In this document: piece after piece, positions 1-12,700 of the stretch
How positions within the stretch are numbered: the first letter of the stretch is position 1
How the letters are laid out: every line of letters starts with the position of its first letter
The notes under the pieces: model-generated
Told to the model about the DNA's origin: nothing
Seen by the model: only the letters and a program-made list of their open reading frames with translations
Databases searched by the model: none
Assembly: GCF_000002075.1 (NCBI RefSeq)
Contig: NW_004797358.1
Coordinates: forward strand, 1,096,756-1,160,755
Origin: Aplysia californica
Taxonomy: Eukaryota > Mollusca > Gastropoda > Aplysiida > Aplysiidae
Direction: 5' to 3'
Length of the DNA: 64,000 nucleotides
Program-made: the position numbers and the translations under genes

Positions 1-445
1 GGGGGTTCCAAGAGTTTATGAATGCAGTCGATCCCCTCAAAGCCCAAAATTAAGAGGGAACGTTTGGGATTCAGCTAAATTACAAGAAAAAAATTAAGCC
101 CTGCGCCCCACTCCCAACTAAAAAACAAGTCCAAAACCAAACTCCAAACACAAACAAAAATTTAGATCTTAGATCTAGAATCTAGACCTTATTTGAAAAA
201 ATGTAGGCCTGATACTGGGCTCTCTTAGTCTTAGTCAATAAACTAAATCTCGATAAACTAATTCTACTTGGTTTTGAGGGGATTTGGCCACGACTTCGCC
301 CGCAGAACTAAACAGTACTAGATATCTAGATTTAGATTCTAGATCTATAAATATTACAGCTAAATCTTTTTAAAATATGTTTAAATTAAAGTTATTTCCC
401 TTATTATGATCTAAAATACTATATTATAGTTTCCCTTACCTTTAT
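1..445. other. left edge, no gene seen
   Basis: AT-rich DNA with several TCTAGAT-type short repeats. No open frame with protein-like composition, no splice-flanked exon and no terminal repeats were seen. Confidence 0.5.
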
Positions 446-1717
446 GGTAGTGTCTACATTCTCGAACGTTAGACAACGTATACAAGCTACGTTCTCTAAT
501 GTTAGTATTGTTAGTAGAGAACCTAAAAATAGCTCACTCGCTCTATCTAACACTAACATGGAAACGAGTCGACATAGCTGCTACTACAGTGCTTACACTT
601 TATTTTCGCAAGCTATTTACTTTCGCGAAATTAAAATGCTCGCGAAAGTGTAGCTGTCTACAGTACCGCATCTTGCCTTTACAGCGATGTCAAACCCATC
701 ACAAGCAACCTACACCAATTCTACCATTTCGCCGAGATGACATCAACCCCCTTTTCGTAATAATATGTATAATTGTAGGCCTACACTTTTCACCCAAGGT
801 GCCTACAGGCTTTTTGTTACTTTTTTTTATTCGTAAGAGAACATAGACAGCTTGTATACATTCTCTTACGTTAGAGAACATCAGTGGCGGTGGGTAGTGA
901 AGGGCTTACTGGCTTGAGCCCCTCACCCGCACCCCTCCCCACCCCAACTCTATCCCTTAGTTAATGAAAGTTTCTTAAATAACGAAATAAGCAATTGAAA
1001 CCGTTATGATCGCACGCAATGAACACACAGTTATCAGCTTGGCCCGTTTATCCAATCATTGTTGTCCCTGCTTACAACTATAGTAACCTAACAGCCAATC
1101 AAATGTCGTTAGGGCTCAGAAAGAATAAGCCGGTTCTCACGACCGTCTTTAACGAAACTCTTCTTGTGAAAAGGAAGAAGACTTTTACAAAATTACACCG
1201 CACAGAGGGCTCACGCTCTCCCAGCCCTGACAATGGGGTGAAAGTTTACGACACACTTTCCCCCAGTGACACAGATACCTATGCGCCCATTGGGCCTTTG
1301 TTAGGCGCGTTTTATTTTCCGCAACAACACGACCCAATCCACCTAATAGACGGTGTGTGTTTGGAGTGCTGTGTGTTTGTGCTGCTGAGATTTAACACTT
1401 ATTAATTACCTCAAACCACTTTTGAGGCAACTTTTTCTTCAGATAAAAACTAATTAGAGAAATTTGGAGGTGAAACACCTTCGTCCCCACCATCCAGAGG
1501 AGCTTAACTTTAACTAAGAACAAAGAGATATAAAAGACAAAGGTGACTCTTCTCGTTTGAATGGTTCTCAAAATGCCGTGGCTCGCAGTGAGTATAGCAA
1601 AATCATCACTGTTTTGTTCTTATTGCTTACTTTTTGGTGGTAAAGAAGTGGAAGAAACCTAAACCCCACCCAAATCTTGGTCCACCCACCGCCACTGGAG
1701 AACATAGACACTTCCTA
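446..1717. mobile_element. Non-autonomous DNA transposon with ~55-bp TIRs, split by a hAT insertion
   Basis: The left end (446-510) and the right end (831-881 plus 1706-1717) are imperfect inverted repeats of one another; both carry AGTGTCTA and GTATACAAGCT. The right repeat is interrupted by the hAT element at 882-1697. Without that insertion the element is about 446 bp. No transposase is encoded; the small frames at 444-846 are compositional. The superfamily is undetermined because the outer target-site duplication is not clear. Confidence 0.6.
882..1697. mobile_element. Non-autonomous hAT element with perfect 8-bp TSD
   Basis: It starts CAGTGGCGGTGGGT and ends ACCCACCGCCACTG, an exact inverted terminal repeat of the hAT type (CAGNG...). 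It is flanked on both sides by the same 8 bases, GAGAACAT (874-881 and 1698-1705), the hAT duplication length. It is 816 bp long. The open frame at 1019-1405 (128 aa) has no hAT transposase features such as a BED finger or dimerisation domain, so I do not call it a gene. Confidence 0.85.
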
Positions 1718-2495
1718 CATTATTCTATTTTGTTGGACTACAGAAGATGTAAATCTAGTGGCAACGCCATACAAAAATAGGCATAGATAATCTAAGTCTA
1801 ATTATAAATCTTACAAATTACAATGTAGATCTAATGGATCACTTTCTGACGAAAAAATGTCTTTGCTTTTTTTCATTTGTTTTCTAGCACAATTATTTTG
1901 CCAAGCCTGATTTTTTAAGGTCAATTTTGGGTTTCTATATCTCGGGTGTCTCGTCTACGTGTATATCAATGTATCAAGATAATGTAGAATTTATTTAGCT
2001 TTAAATTGGTAGATATTAGATATATATATATATATATGCTGCATGAGTGGGTAGTACAAGGCTTTATCAATACGCTGATTGGGTGGTCATATTTTCAAGT
2101 TTCTTTTGGACGCCACTGTATACACATGTTTGTAATGTACAATAGTCTCCGCTTAAGATTTCACTGCTAACGATCATGGTTCGCTTAAGATTCCACTGTT
2201 TTAAGAAAACAGAATATTTACTATAAAAAGTCACCTAAGATTCATTCTGAAGGCCTACATTCGGCTAAGAATAGTAAGATCCCGCATTTCAGTTCACATA
2301 ATTTACTGGACATATTGTGGGAACGCTTTTCGTGTTTGGACTTATCTATATTTCAATGTGCATGTATTTGGTTCGTTCTTTATGAACCTCACTTTGACTA
2401 CCCTGTCAAACAAGTCAGCGTTCGCCCCAGCATGATGCAGCTACTCTTCCGTGCCCTCATGCTCCACAGCAGCACTCCTCTAGCAATTCTTACTA
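1718..2495. other. intergenic, no gene seen
   Basis: AT-rich DNA with a short (TA)n run near 2025. The segment 2143-2215 holds two copies of a CGCTTAAGATT-type motif that may be a relic of another transposon end. No coding exon was supported. Confidence 0.45.
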
Positions 2496-3308
2496 CAGTG
2501 GAGTCCACTTATAACGAGTCCGGAAAAAACGAGAAGTCTGTTATAAAGGCACTATTCTAAAACCCCGTTTTTTTCTCCTCTTTACCTTTGTAAATAAAAT
2601 ACTGCTATAGCGCTATCAGACAAACATGAGAGTCGGTTATAGCGGAATATTGTTGCTGCTGTGCACAGGGCATAGGCCAATTATACATAAACGTAAAACC
2701 TCGCCAGTCGAGAAATTTGTTTGTGATCTTGCGAAACAAAGAATAGGAGAGCCCATGTGCGTCAATAATGAAGGCCGGAGCAACTGAGTGGGGAGGGTGT
2801 GGCATGCGCAGACAAGCAGAACGCATCGTGTGATATGCCAGCGTAAGCCTAGTTTAGATTATCAAGGCCTACCCTGCCTCTCACTTCTCCGATGCGGGGA
2901 TGGAGAGGTCACAGCAATGTGATGGACGCAGCGAATGTGTGACGTGCGCAAGCAGACAGAATGCACCACAGGGTGTGGTGGGGTGGGGGAAAACACAGCA
3001 GGTGAGTTAGCCCAGAGCCCTTCCTTTCTGATCGCCAACGCCGAGCTGTCAGTCTACATCGCTCGATCTAGCGCTAGAGAAAGAAACCTTATTCGATTTT
3101 AGATCAAGTAAGACTTAGAGGTCATGTTGAAACAAAATCGTCATCAGGGGAGATAGCAAAAGGAAATAAACAAAACACCAAACTCATAGATTAGGCCTAC
3201 TTTACAGTTTCCCATGAATTTATTACTGGATCCCTTATAGCGAGAATCCTGCTATAACGGACATTTTGCTCCGACCCCCCTCCCTCTCGTTATAACAGGA
3301 TTCCACTG
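2496..3308. mobile_element. TA-flanked non-autonomous transposon, family T1
   Basis: It begins CAGTGGAGTCCACTTATAAC and ends with the inverted counterpart GGATTCCACTG, with TA on both sides (2494-2495 and 3309-3310). That is the duplication used by Tc1/mariner/pogo elements. It is 813 bp with no transposase. A second, truncated copy lies at 32597-32934 in a HADH intron and shares the internal sequence, including a segment with a gagagcccat motif. Confidence 0.8.
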
Positions 3309-3622
3309 TACATGATGTACAGTACACAAGGTCCTTCATTCATAGGGTCAGTGACACTGGCCAGCGGATGAGGGGGGGAGGGGAGAACATTTTCTTCTAT
3401 TCACTGGATCTTGATCTAATGGTCAATAAAAATCATTACGCCTTTAAGGAGTGTATATTTTCATAAAGCGTATAAAAATGTGTAGAGAAAGGAAGAGTCT
3501 AGGGGGACCAGGATTTTGGTCCACGGGGATTAAAATTGTGGTCTATTCATTCAAAACCTGGGTGGGTTATTTATCAGAGAGTTCAGAGAGAGAGGGGGGG
3601 GGGGGAGAGAGAGAGAGACCCC

Positions 3623-3662
<40 letters not shown>

Positions 3663-5309
3663 GAGAGAGGGGGGAGAGAGAGAGACACAAAGAAAGCTGT
3701 GTGGGCGGGGGGGGGGCGCTTGAGAGAAAGATGGATAAAAACGCATGAACTGAGTGAATTCCTGTTCCTCTCCGCTCTCTTTCGTTTCCAGTCTGACCAA
3801 TTTCCCTGATCGGCATAAAAATGGAAGGGAAACGAATGTGACACGTTTTTGTCTCCGCTCGCTTTCCGTTCGTGAACATCCGGTGTTGTCATTAGGCCTA
3901 ACATAGATCTACATCGTTTTGAGTTTGCTACCCTTGTGTTGAGCAACAATGGAGGCTTTTCAATTACTTTCAAAAACAGTACTGGACACTTACCATTTTT
4001 TTTTTTTTGTACGAAGAGGTGATTTTGGAGAATATCGTCATCTTTTGGATTTGGATGAAGTTTTATTGAGTATTGAGGGATGAGGAAAAATGTGTTTCCT
4101 TCATTCGGATACGACCTGAAACTAATTGGACCTCATATTATTGAGAAAAGAACAACTAATTTTGCACTGCAGCAATGAGCGCTTTATTCTGTGACACCGA
4201 GTCCATTGTTGTAGGATGAGAGGACAAAGACAATTCTGGTGATCTGATCACTTGCCGAGAAAGAACTGGGAGAAATTTTAGTTGCGAGATAAAACGTTCG
4301 CGTTCGGCTCTGCAACTGGGAGCGGCAGGAAAAGGAGAGGAAAGCGAGAGGGGTGCATTCAGTTTCTGGTGATGAAATAAATAAGAGACAATCCCGATGA
4401 TTCGGCAATTGGAAGGAAAGGTCAAGCTGGGAGCAGCAGGGAACGGAGACGTAAACGAATGCACTCAGTAGCCTACATTGTACGTTAAAGTTAAAGCTAC
4501 AACCGCACTACGAATATTATTCTTGTCTCGTACAGAACTGTCCCGTCCCACCGTGGATTTCTTGCAGCAAGTCAAAACACTGAACAGATACATGTACCGC
4601 ACTAGGACGCACATTAGGCGGCTTCTTTGTTGTTGCCCAAGGCGGAGTTAAAAATGCATTCCACAAATTTCCTATTGTCCAAATTAAAAAAAAAAAAGAT
4701 TTTCGTGATCAGCGACCCAAAATTAGCAAATTTCACTCGGGGAACTCTATTTAATGCCCGATTACGAAGTTAAATTATATTTTTTTATGCATGTGCGTTT
4801 CACAGCTCGGCCCGTAGTAGATCTAGGCCTAGATCTAAATTGCATCTTGTCTTTTACTTTTGTGTCTCGATTGCCACCGATGCGACCGTCCCCGCCCCCG
4901 TCCTTTTGGGAAAACGAAATGACAACACTTAACTAGGGCCTACTTGGAAGAAGAAGGAAATGATTTGTGAGGTCACGCATGCGCAAAGCAAAAATATTTT
5001 CTTGGTCCCCGAGACTGGGTGTCTCCGTGGACCTGGTTCCTGGCCTCGAGAGACACTTTCGTAGAGAAAACTAATCAAAACCCAGATTTAGATTGCGTTT
5101 ATGAACGGCAATGATGGTCCATCTGTAAATTATTAAAGTAAAACTGAAACTATTTATAGGAATCGAAACACTGACACGCAGGCCTATACGTATCACTTAA
5201 GTTTCTTGAACAGTATTCTTACATGCACAAAGTCAAAGTGAACAGATCTTCAGGTCCCGAATTTGTTTTCTTTCAATACATAATACATGTACATGAATTT
5301 TTTTTTCTT
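3309..5309. other. intergenic; GA-rich microsatellite and a short local duplication
   Basis: A purine tract of (GA)n with G runs covers about 3580-3715; the long Ser/Leu and Arg/Glu frames over it are artefacts. At about 4310-4465 a GGGAGC(G/A)GCAGG motif with a nearby TGCA(T/C)TCAGT repeats at about 120-bp spacing, an imperfect local duplication. The minus-strand frame of 102 aa across it shows no recognisable domain. No gene is supported. Confidence 0.5.
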
Positions 5310-5985
5310 AGTAGAGGTGTTTTTTTTTACGGTGCTCGCAACTGCATAAGGTCATTATGAGCGCCAAGGGGTGGGTGTCAACAGAGAATCAGCAGACTTG
5401 CTCTGCTCACCTCTCTAGCTTCAACAGCACAAGGTCTGCTTCGTCGACTATCAAGGCACCCCGGAAATAGCGGGTCACAAGAGTGTGACAAACATACAAA
5501 AGAAGTAGTTTAGTTTAGTTTTAGTAGAGGTTTTACGGCGCTCGCAACTGCATAAGGTCATATGAGCGCCAGAAGATTAGAGGTGTTACAAGACAGTAAC
5601 AAACATAAAAAAGAAGGGGAGATAAGGGAGACAGATGTTTGATAGGAAAGAAGGAGCAAACCACAAAAAATAAGTAGAGGAAATGACAATAATAGTAAGG
5701 ACTAAGAAAGAAAAAGCAGCAGTTCCCTGTTGCAGCAGGCACAGTTAAGTTATGAGCGTGACATGATGAATCAGCCCATTTACACAATTCTACTGTGCTT
5801 GAACGAGAAATGTCCCCCCTTTGGGAATGGCCTAAAGACACGACAGTCAGTGTCAAGACAAACGTGGGCAGAGAAGAGGAATACATCCAACCGGAAAGAC
5901 AAATACTTGATAAGAATTTTGTCCCACTCGGGTCTCCTGTCACGCAACAGCGAAGAACCTAACTGCTACTCCCACTGACATGCCA
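5310..5985 (-). repeat. SINE-like repeat S2a, interrupted by a shorter S2b copy
   Basis: The S2a sequence runs from 5310 to about 5508 and resumes near 5672. Between them sits S2b (about 5508-5672), which begins with the same 45-bp tail as S2a and is flanked by AAGTAG on both sides, a likely target duplication. Other S2a copies lie at 16745-17110 and 42962-43362; S2b copies lie at 9475-9605 and 55386-57230. The tail contains GGCGCTC and GAGCGCC arms that can pair. Confidence 0.65.
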
Positions 5986-6734
5986 AGAGCTGACCCAGTG
6001 TGTATGGGTATAACACCCCTATCACCACTTTAAAAGGTTATATGCAGGACTTCCAAGATCTGCCTCTGACAGGACAGAGCCTTGAAAACTCCACAAAACC
6101 ACCTGAATTCAAGAACACCCAATCGGATTTGAAGCATGGCCATAAGCTTTATAATCCAGCATGATACTAATTTTTACTTAGTGGGCGTCACCTGATCAAC
6201 CATTGACTAGTCTGAGAAAAAAACACAAAAAATCCAGATCTTAAATGGACAAAAAAGATGTGTCTTCCATCATTTGAACTCTAAAATTTGAAAACACTGA
6301 ATTCTTTTCTTACACCTTGTGTCTGAGCAAAACTAATTCTGAACTCAGTTGATATCTTAGTTTAAATTAAATACATCATGTTACGGTCTCCTAGAGGATG
6401 TGTTGACAGAAACTAGATGGCAGTAGATCTGTACCATAGCAGATAATCCTCTTTCAGAAAACTTTACAAGCAACTGATTCTGTTCAATCGTTGTATACTT
6501 ATACCATAGCCATACTAAACAATTTTTGCAGATCTGGTTGGACCTGGTTCAGTGGGTTAACTTAAGGCCAATCTCCAAGAACCATAATGACCTCAACAGC
6601 ACTGACACTCACTTGAGGAACAGATCTCTTTAAAAAAGGCAGATGTCTAAAAAGTGCACCAAAGCTTTTCATTCACATGATGACAGAAATGTATGAACCA
6701 AATATAAGTAGATTCCATAAAATGAAAAAACAAA
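5986..6734. other. downstream flank of RPL34, no gene seen
   Basis: No protein-like exon, terminal repeat or RNA fold was recognised here. It follows the RPL34 polyadenylation signal in the direction of transcription. Confidence 0.4.
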
Positions 6735-6754
6735 GGTAAAAACTTTTACAGCGC

Positions 6755-6760
6755 TTTATT
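6755..6760 (-). promoter_or_regulatory. RPL34 polyadenylation signal AATAAA
   Basis: AATAAA reads on the minus strand only 7 bases after the RPL34 stop codon (6768-6770). The 3' UTR is therefore very short, as is common for ribosomal protein mRNAs. Confidence 0.75.
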
Positions 6761-6767
6761 CAAACAT

Positions 6768-9700
6768 TCAGTGCTTCTTTGATGCTTCCTGTGCTTTCAG
6801 AACTCTTGCAACAATCTTCTGTTCTTCAATCAGGAAAGCTCTGATGATTCTGCAGAAAAAAAAACACAAAAAAATAAAACAAGTGCCAAATTCTTGCATT
6901 AATCAAAAACTTTTAAAAAGTACCAGTAACACAAACAATAAAACCAAAAACACCACTGCACTGCAATGTGCACACATATACACAGTAAGCTCTTCACTAA
7001 ATACAGTATATCACGGATAGCTCGAATTCGCCAGGACCCGTAGTTCGAGGGGTGTGTGATTTTGAGTCTTGTGTACCATCTATACGTGTTATATTGCAGT
7101 TCTCTTCGTCCCCTGATAATCATGTAGGCAGTAGGCTATGTACAAGAAATCTGTAAGTAAAAGGAAAAATGGCTGACACTGGCATCACCACACATTGAGG
7201 ATGAAACGAAAATGTAACAACAGTACTGATCAAGTTGAGTGTATAACAGGCCCTATGGTGCTACCCCTACTAACTTCTGGACAACAGTGAGCTGCTATTG
7301 CCATTTCCTCTTGTCTAAGACTTATGAAAATTTGTAGGAAGAATCAAAAGGAACTCACAATTACAGTGAAGGATTTCCTGTTTTTCTTCTTCAATTCTTT
7401 AAAATTAACAAATTTGCCCAGATTCAACGAAGCTGTTTATCGGATGTCAGGTTTTGCGCATATCCTATTCCAATCCGTGAGCAAAGCAAAGCCACAATTC
7501 TATCACCGTCATTGACGATTTCAATTAAAATTATTCATAAAAATCAACCATTTCATAGCATATTCAAAACTTTGGACTTGTGCCTGTGCACGAATACATC
7601 GTCACAGAAAAGGAAGGGAAGCTTTGTGCATACACGTCCCTTCCCACACTGTGAGCAAAGCGAAGTCATTTTGTGAAATTTCTCTCTATTTCACTGAGAA
7701 TTTGTTTTGAAAACATTTTATTAATGACGCTTTGAAACTGTTAAGCTGGCTCAAACTGCTACAAAGTAGCACTTTGAGTAGTAACTGTGTTGTCAAGGGT
7801 ATGACATGGCTAGCCGATCGACTGGATTGATATTCATTTGAAGAAGACTTTGATCCAAATCTAAGGGAAAGTAAAGAATTTTTCTCAAAACTTTATTTCT
7901 GCATCTTAATAAACCATATAACCAGACCTCAAAAAGTACTGAAGCTAGATCTATTCTATATTAAAAATCTAAAATGCATTGTTCAGAAAGTATTTTTGTA
8001 CCAGAAAGTGAAAAAAAAGGAGCAAAATTAAACCTGCTATTCCTCAAAATGTGCCATACAGTGCCTTTCACCAGACACACACATGCATACATTTGAGAGG
8101 TAAAATATGCATCACAACAAAGACCAAGCACTGAGTGCACTGTTGTCTAAAGACATTTTCAACATTATCTCACTAACTACCAGCAATTTTGACTGACTGA
8201 ACCAACCCCACAGAGGCCATCTAACCCTTTTCTCTATCCTCACCAAAACTCCATTTCTTCTTCTGAACAGGTATTAGCCCTCAGTTCTTTTAATACTCAC
8301 TTTTAATGTTATATGAAAACCATATACCGTATAACACGGATAGGTCAAACACAGAAGACTCGAAATCACACACGGTCGTACTGTGCCTGCAGTCCCATTT
8401 GTTCTTATTTATCTTAAGACATCTCTTGAACCACCGAAGTCGGTCCAGATTAAAGCTTGACTCAGGGGGTAAAGTTTGAAAAATAAACGACGCAACAAAA
8501 AGCTTCAATTGTAACTTTCGTTCCAATGGCTCAATAGTGAACTAAAAACATCACTTCCTTTATAGTAAGTAATTTACAGCAATATCGATCATGGCCAGTC
8601 ACAAGCGTGAAACTAAGAGAAACAGGAATGGCTGTGGTTTTAATTGACAAATCTATGGTAATTAAAGTTGTGCTGCCATTTCGAAATTCTATGCTAACCC
8701 TTTTGTTGTCTTACGACGTACCAGGTACATTACAAAAATGCATAATCTTTAGCTATGTGCCGTACAATGGATGACATAGAAGTTGGCAAAATTTGATATA
8801 CCTAGTTGCCTAGATGTTACATGAACGCAACGTTAGTAATCTGGCTCTTAATATTTTTCTGTACAGAAATTTAGCACCAAGCACAGTATTCAGGGGAAAA
8901 AAAAGGCGCGCATCAGTGCCCGCCGAAGTCTACTCTTATCAATTTGGATCACCAAGGGATCTTTAACGTGCACAACTTGCACACCGGCCCTCCGAGATTT
9001 TTCGCCTTGTCCGTTAAAGCTAGGCGTAGATCAGATCTAACCTACTATAAGATTAGGGACTGGGACTGAAACACAGCAGTAAGAAATAGCCAAGGAGAAG
9101 CAGTAGAAAGGCTGCAGAAAGAGTCAGGAGCCCAGAGGAGGGGGCAAAGGAGGTGATGGCAGAAAGTGGAGACGAAAACAGACGACAGAACATTGCTAGA
9201 GAGCAGGAAAAGAGGTGAAAGGACACAATTTTAGAGGAGAAAAGTTTTCCGTTGCCACCCTGATTCGAACCCGGGACCTTTGAATGAGAGGTGAACACCT
9301 TAACCTCTAGGCCACGAGAGCCCCCTTAGTATTATTTTACTGCTAGGCTTGCATGCAATGATAATCACAGGTTTTCTGAATGACTCGAGTGTTCTAACAA
9401 AACAAATACCAAAATGAATTTTAAAAAGGCACAAGATTTCACATTTTGATTTAGGTTTGCAAGCTTTCACTTTCACTTTTAGTAGAGGTTTTACGGCATA
9501 AGGTTATATGAGCCCCAGAAGATTAGAGGTGTCACAAGAGAGTAACAAACATAAAAAAGAAGGGGGGATAAGGACGATAGATGTTTGAAAGGAGCAAGCT
9601 TAAAAAAATTTGAGTAAGATAGGGCTAGATCTAGACTGCAAACTCCCTAACACTGATACATGAGACTGCTGTCCAAGCTAACCAGCTTAGCTGAAAATCA

Positions 9701-12700
9701 ATACTGACAGAAGGAAAGCACACGCTCTAGCAACAAAGGGATTAAAGGGGGCGTGGCGGCAGCCATACGCCGGAAAAAAATGAATAAAAATACATTAAAT
9801 ATATAAATACATATTATAGAGATAGATTTTTGCCATCAACTGTGATTACAGTAGTCAGCGAGTTCACTGTCCACCAGTGCCTGATAAGGTTTTGAACTAA
9901 AGAGAGAGCTGACATTCACAACCAAGTTCAGAGCCTGTACTTTCTAAAATCTAAGCACTATGTACTTGAAGTGCCTCCACATTAGAGATGGGCGATTCCT
10001 GTTTTTCCCCGGTAACCGTAGATTCCCGAATATTAAAGGCTAGGAATCTTAGGAATCGGCGCCGAACCCAATTACTTTCTTTATAGCCAGTGATGTGATT
10101 TCTTCCAGGGGCTCTATGATTTCTTCCATTGGTTTCAACCCGTACCCAGTGTTATGATTGTATATGCAGCGACTAGCAGTTAGCCCGACCCCTGCAATGA
10201 CCTCCGGCGAGTAGCAATTAGTCCGATCCCTTTGATTACTTGGGGTGGGAGGGTGCTACCCCAGGCACTACCCCACCCAATCTCTACAGTATGAAGTCAG
10301 AGACCAACACTGACCTACACCGAGAAATGACAGTCTATAATATAGAGCCACGTGGGCAGACGTTACAGTTTTAGATTTTGAATTGAAAGAAAAGGGAATA
10401 TTACTATAATTTAAAAACAACAACAGATGAATGAGAAAAAGGCAACGAATAAGTTTTGACACTGTATACTAGATCGATATAATCTTTGACAATGACTTTG
10501 CATCCCGACTACTCTTTCTTAAGTCTTCAAGATTCAGAATAACCTCGATTTCAGAACGTAGCAAACCACAAACATTAAACAAAAAAACCCCCCACAACAT
10601 TCTTTGACGAAAAAATAGATAAAAATAGAGTAATTGAGAATCGTTAGTTTACGAAAAAGGGATCGGTTCTTTTTCTCAGAAGCAATAATCGCAGGAATCG
10701 GTTCTGGAATAGATTCTTGGCCCACCACTACTCCACATCCAGTGTCATCAATTTTGAGTGCCAGCACAATGGTACACCTGTATCATGAAACCACCTATGC
10801 AGGGTTGATGCTGTTTCTCATGAAGACCTGGCTAGATCTTTTGAATGACAGACAGATTCCACAAAGACCCCTGTTGCTTGTAGCTTCTGATGCTAACATA
10901 ATCCAACCTTGCTTGCACAGAGAGGAGAGACGAACACTATCCTATCAGAAGCACTGGTACCAATAGGAATAGGACACAAAAGCCTAGAAAACTATCTTCC
11001 ACACTATAATCATAAGAAGTAATTTTTTTTCAGCAATTATCTTTTTCGTACCTCTCTCTGACAGCTTTATGACAGCGGGAACCTCCGTAAGCACGTGACA
11101 CGGTCTTCTGTCGTTTGCTCATAGCACTCAATTTGTGGGGTCGAACTGCCCTCACCTGCAAAGGATCAATTCAATAGAATTACAAACTTTCAGAAACCTA
11201 AAAATGTACTCACTGAAGCAAAACAGGACAAAAACAGCAAAATATTATGAGTATTCAGTTCCATAAAATTTGAAAAAAAAACAACAAATAAATGAATAAA
11301 AAATGGCAGGTATGTTAAGTCTGTAATGAGTTACTGAAATATAAACTAATAAAGGTACATGCAGTCTTCCACATTTTCCAAGAAAAGCCAAGACCAGAAA
11401 ACTACTGTTCGCATTTACGCTACATGTACAAAACGTATTATCTATTAATTATGTATCAGAACAATAGGTGACCGATCCCTCTACAGAACAAAAGGAGCCG
11501 GTGCACAGCTCTGACCTGTTCATGTATGAGACTCTTAGCACTAATGTATCACTGGATGGAGCCACTAGTGACTCTAGGTCTCAAACAAGAGTAATGAATC
11601 CACTAGAACATCAATATATAGTTCATCAAACAGCAGATGCAAATATTTTTACAATATTATAGTCCCGTCATCTGATCAAATGAACAAGAAATGTGTCCTA
11701 AAATGGTGACCTGGGATGAGCATACCCATATGATTTTGCGAGTTAGAAGAGAAGAAAGAATAAACAATAAACAAAAAACCGAACTGCTAACGCAAACAGT
11801 GGGCCCCGATTATAACAGGATTTCGGCTGTAGCAGAAATACAATTCCAAAGTTCCATCTTTTATAACGTATAAGAAAATTATAGTTCTCTTATCTTTTGT
11901 ATCAGATATTCAATCAATTCCAGTGAACATGAATTCTCATATCATTAAACGTGTAGTGTATCAGAACAATGAGTGACCGATCCCGCTTCAGTGGGCAAGG
12001 AACCAGCGCATAGGTCTGACCTGTTCATGTTTGAGACGCTTAGCACTAATGTATCAGTGGGTGGAGACACTAGTGACTCTAGGTCTCAAGCAAGAGAACA
12101 TGGAAATTTATAGATTAAAAAATGTTCAACCACCATGAGTTACCTGAGGTGTGATTTCTATGAATTCTAAGTATTCACCTATACACCTCCCCCCCCCCCC
12201 CCTCCGAATATGCTTGTAAAACTAGCAGGCAAAAATAATGAAATAATGCAACTACTCAGTGTGTTTGAACTTGAGAGAGCCAGCAGTTCACAAAATTTTC
12301 GAGTACAACAACAATATTAATTCATAAAGGGAAAAATATTTAAAAACCAGAAAAAAATCCACACTACTGGGAAGAAAACATAAGTGAACATTACCATGCC
12401 ACAATATTAATTTTAAAAAATAAACGACAGTAAACCAAAGTAACAAAGGAAAAATAAAGAATTAGGGAGTGAATGTCTTAATCCAAACCCGTACAAATAA
12501 AACAGACACTGAGTTCCAGGGGCAAAACTAGCACAATTACTGTAATAAAAACTAGTTGCAATAAATTTGTGTTGGATATGAATTTCCATTTTTATTATAT
12601 TTCTTGTGTATCAGAACAATGAGTAACCGATCCCGCCTCAATGGGCAAGGACTGGCGCATAGGTCTGACCTGTTCATGTTTGAGACGCTTAGCACTAATG

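Noticed and set aside
1019-1405. 128-aa open frame inside the hAT element at 882-1697
   Set aside because: No BED finger, RNase H-like or dimerisation motif; the element is far too short to be autonomous, so the frame is treated as chance.
3451-3973. Long frames of up to 140 aa over GA/CT tracts (also at 18742, 55503 and 57127-57745)
   Set aside because: They are Ser-Leu or Arg-Glu translations of microsatellites with no other protein character.
4156-4464. 102-aa minus-strand frame as a small gene
   Set aside because: It lies over an imperfect local duplication, with no domain, no splice context and Ser/Pro/Phe-biased composition.
9256-9330. A/B-box sequences as true tRNA genes (also 19495-19585, 40150-40225, 41850, 49560, 51845)
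   Set aside because: They lack a foldable acceptor stem, are joined to longer repeated bodies and recur as families, so they are SINE heads.
11457-11662. Plus-strand 64-aa and 121-aa frames over the snoRNA copies (11468-11662, 15911-16276) as proteins
   Set aside because: They read the antisense strand of the H/ACA sequences, and similarity between them comes from the RNA paralogy.
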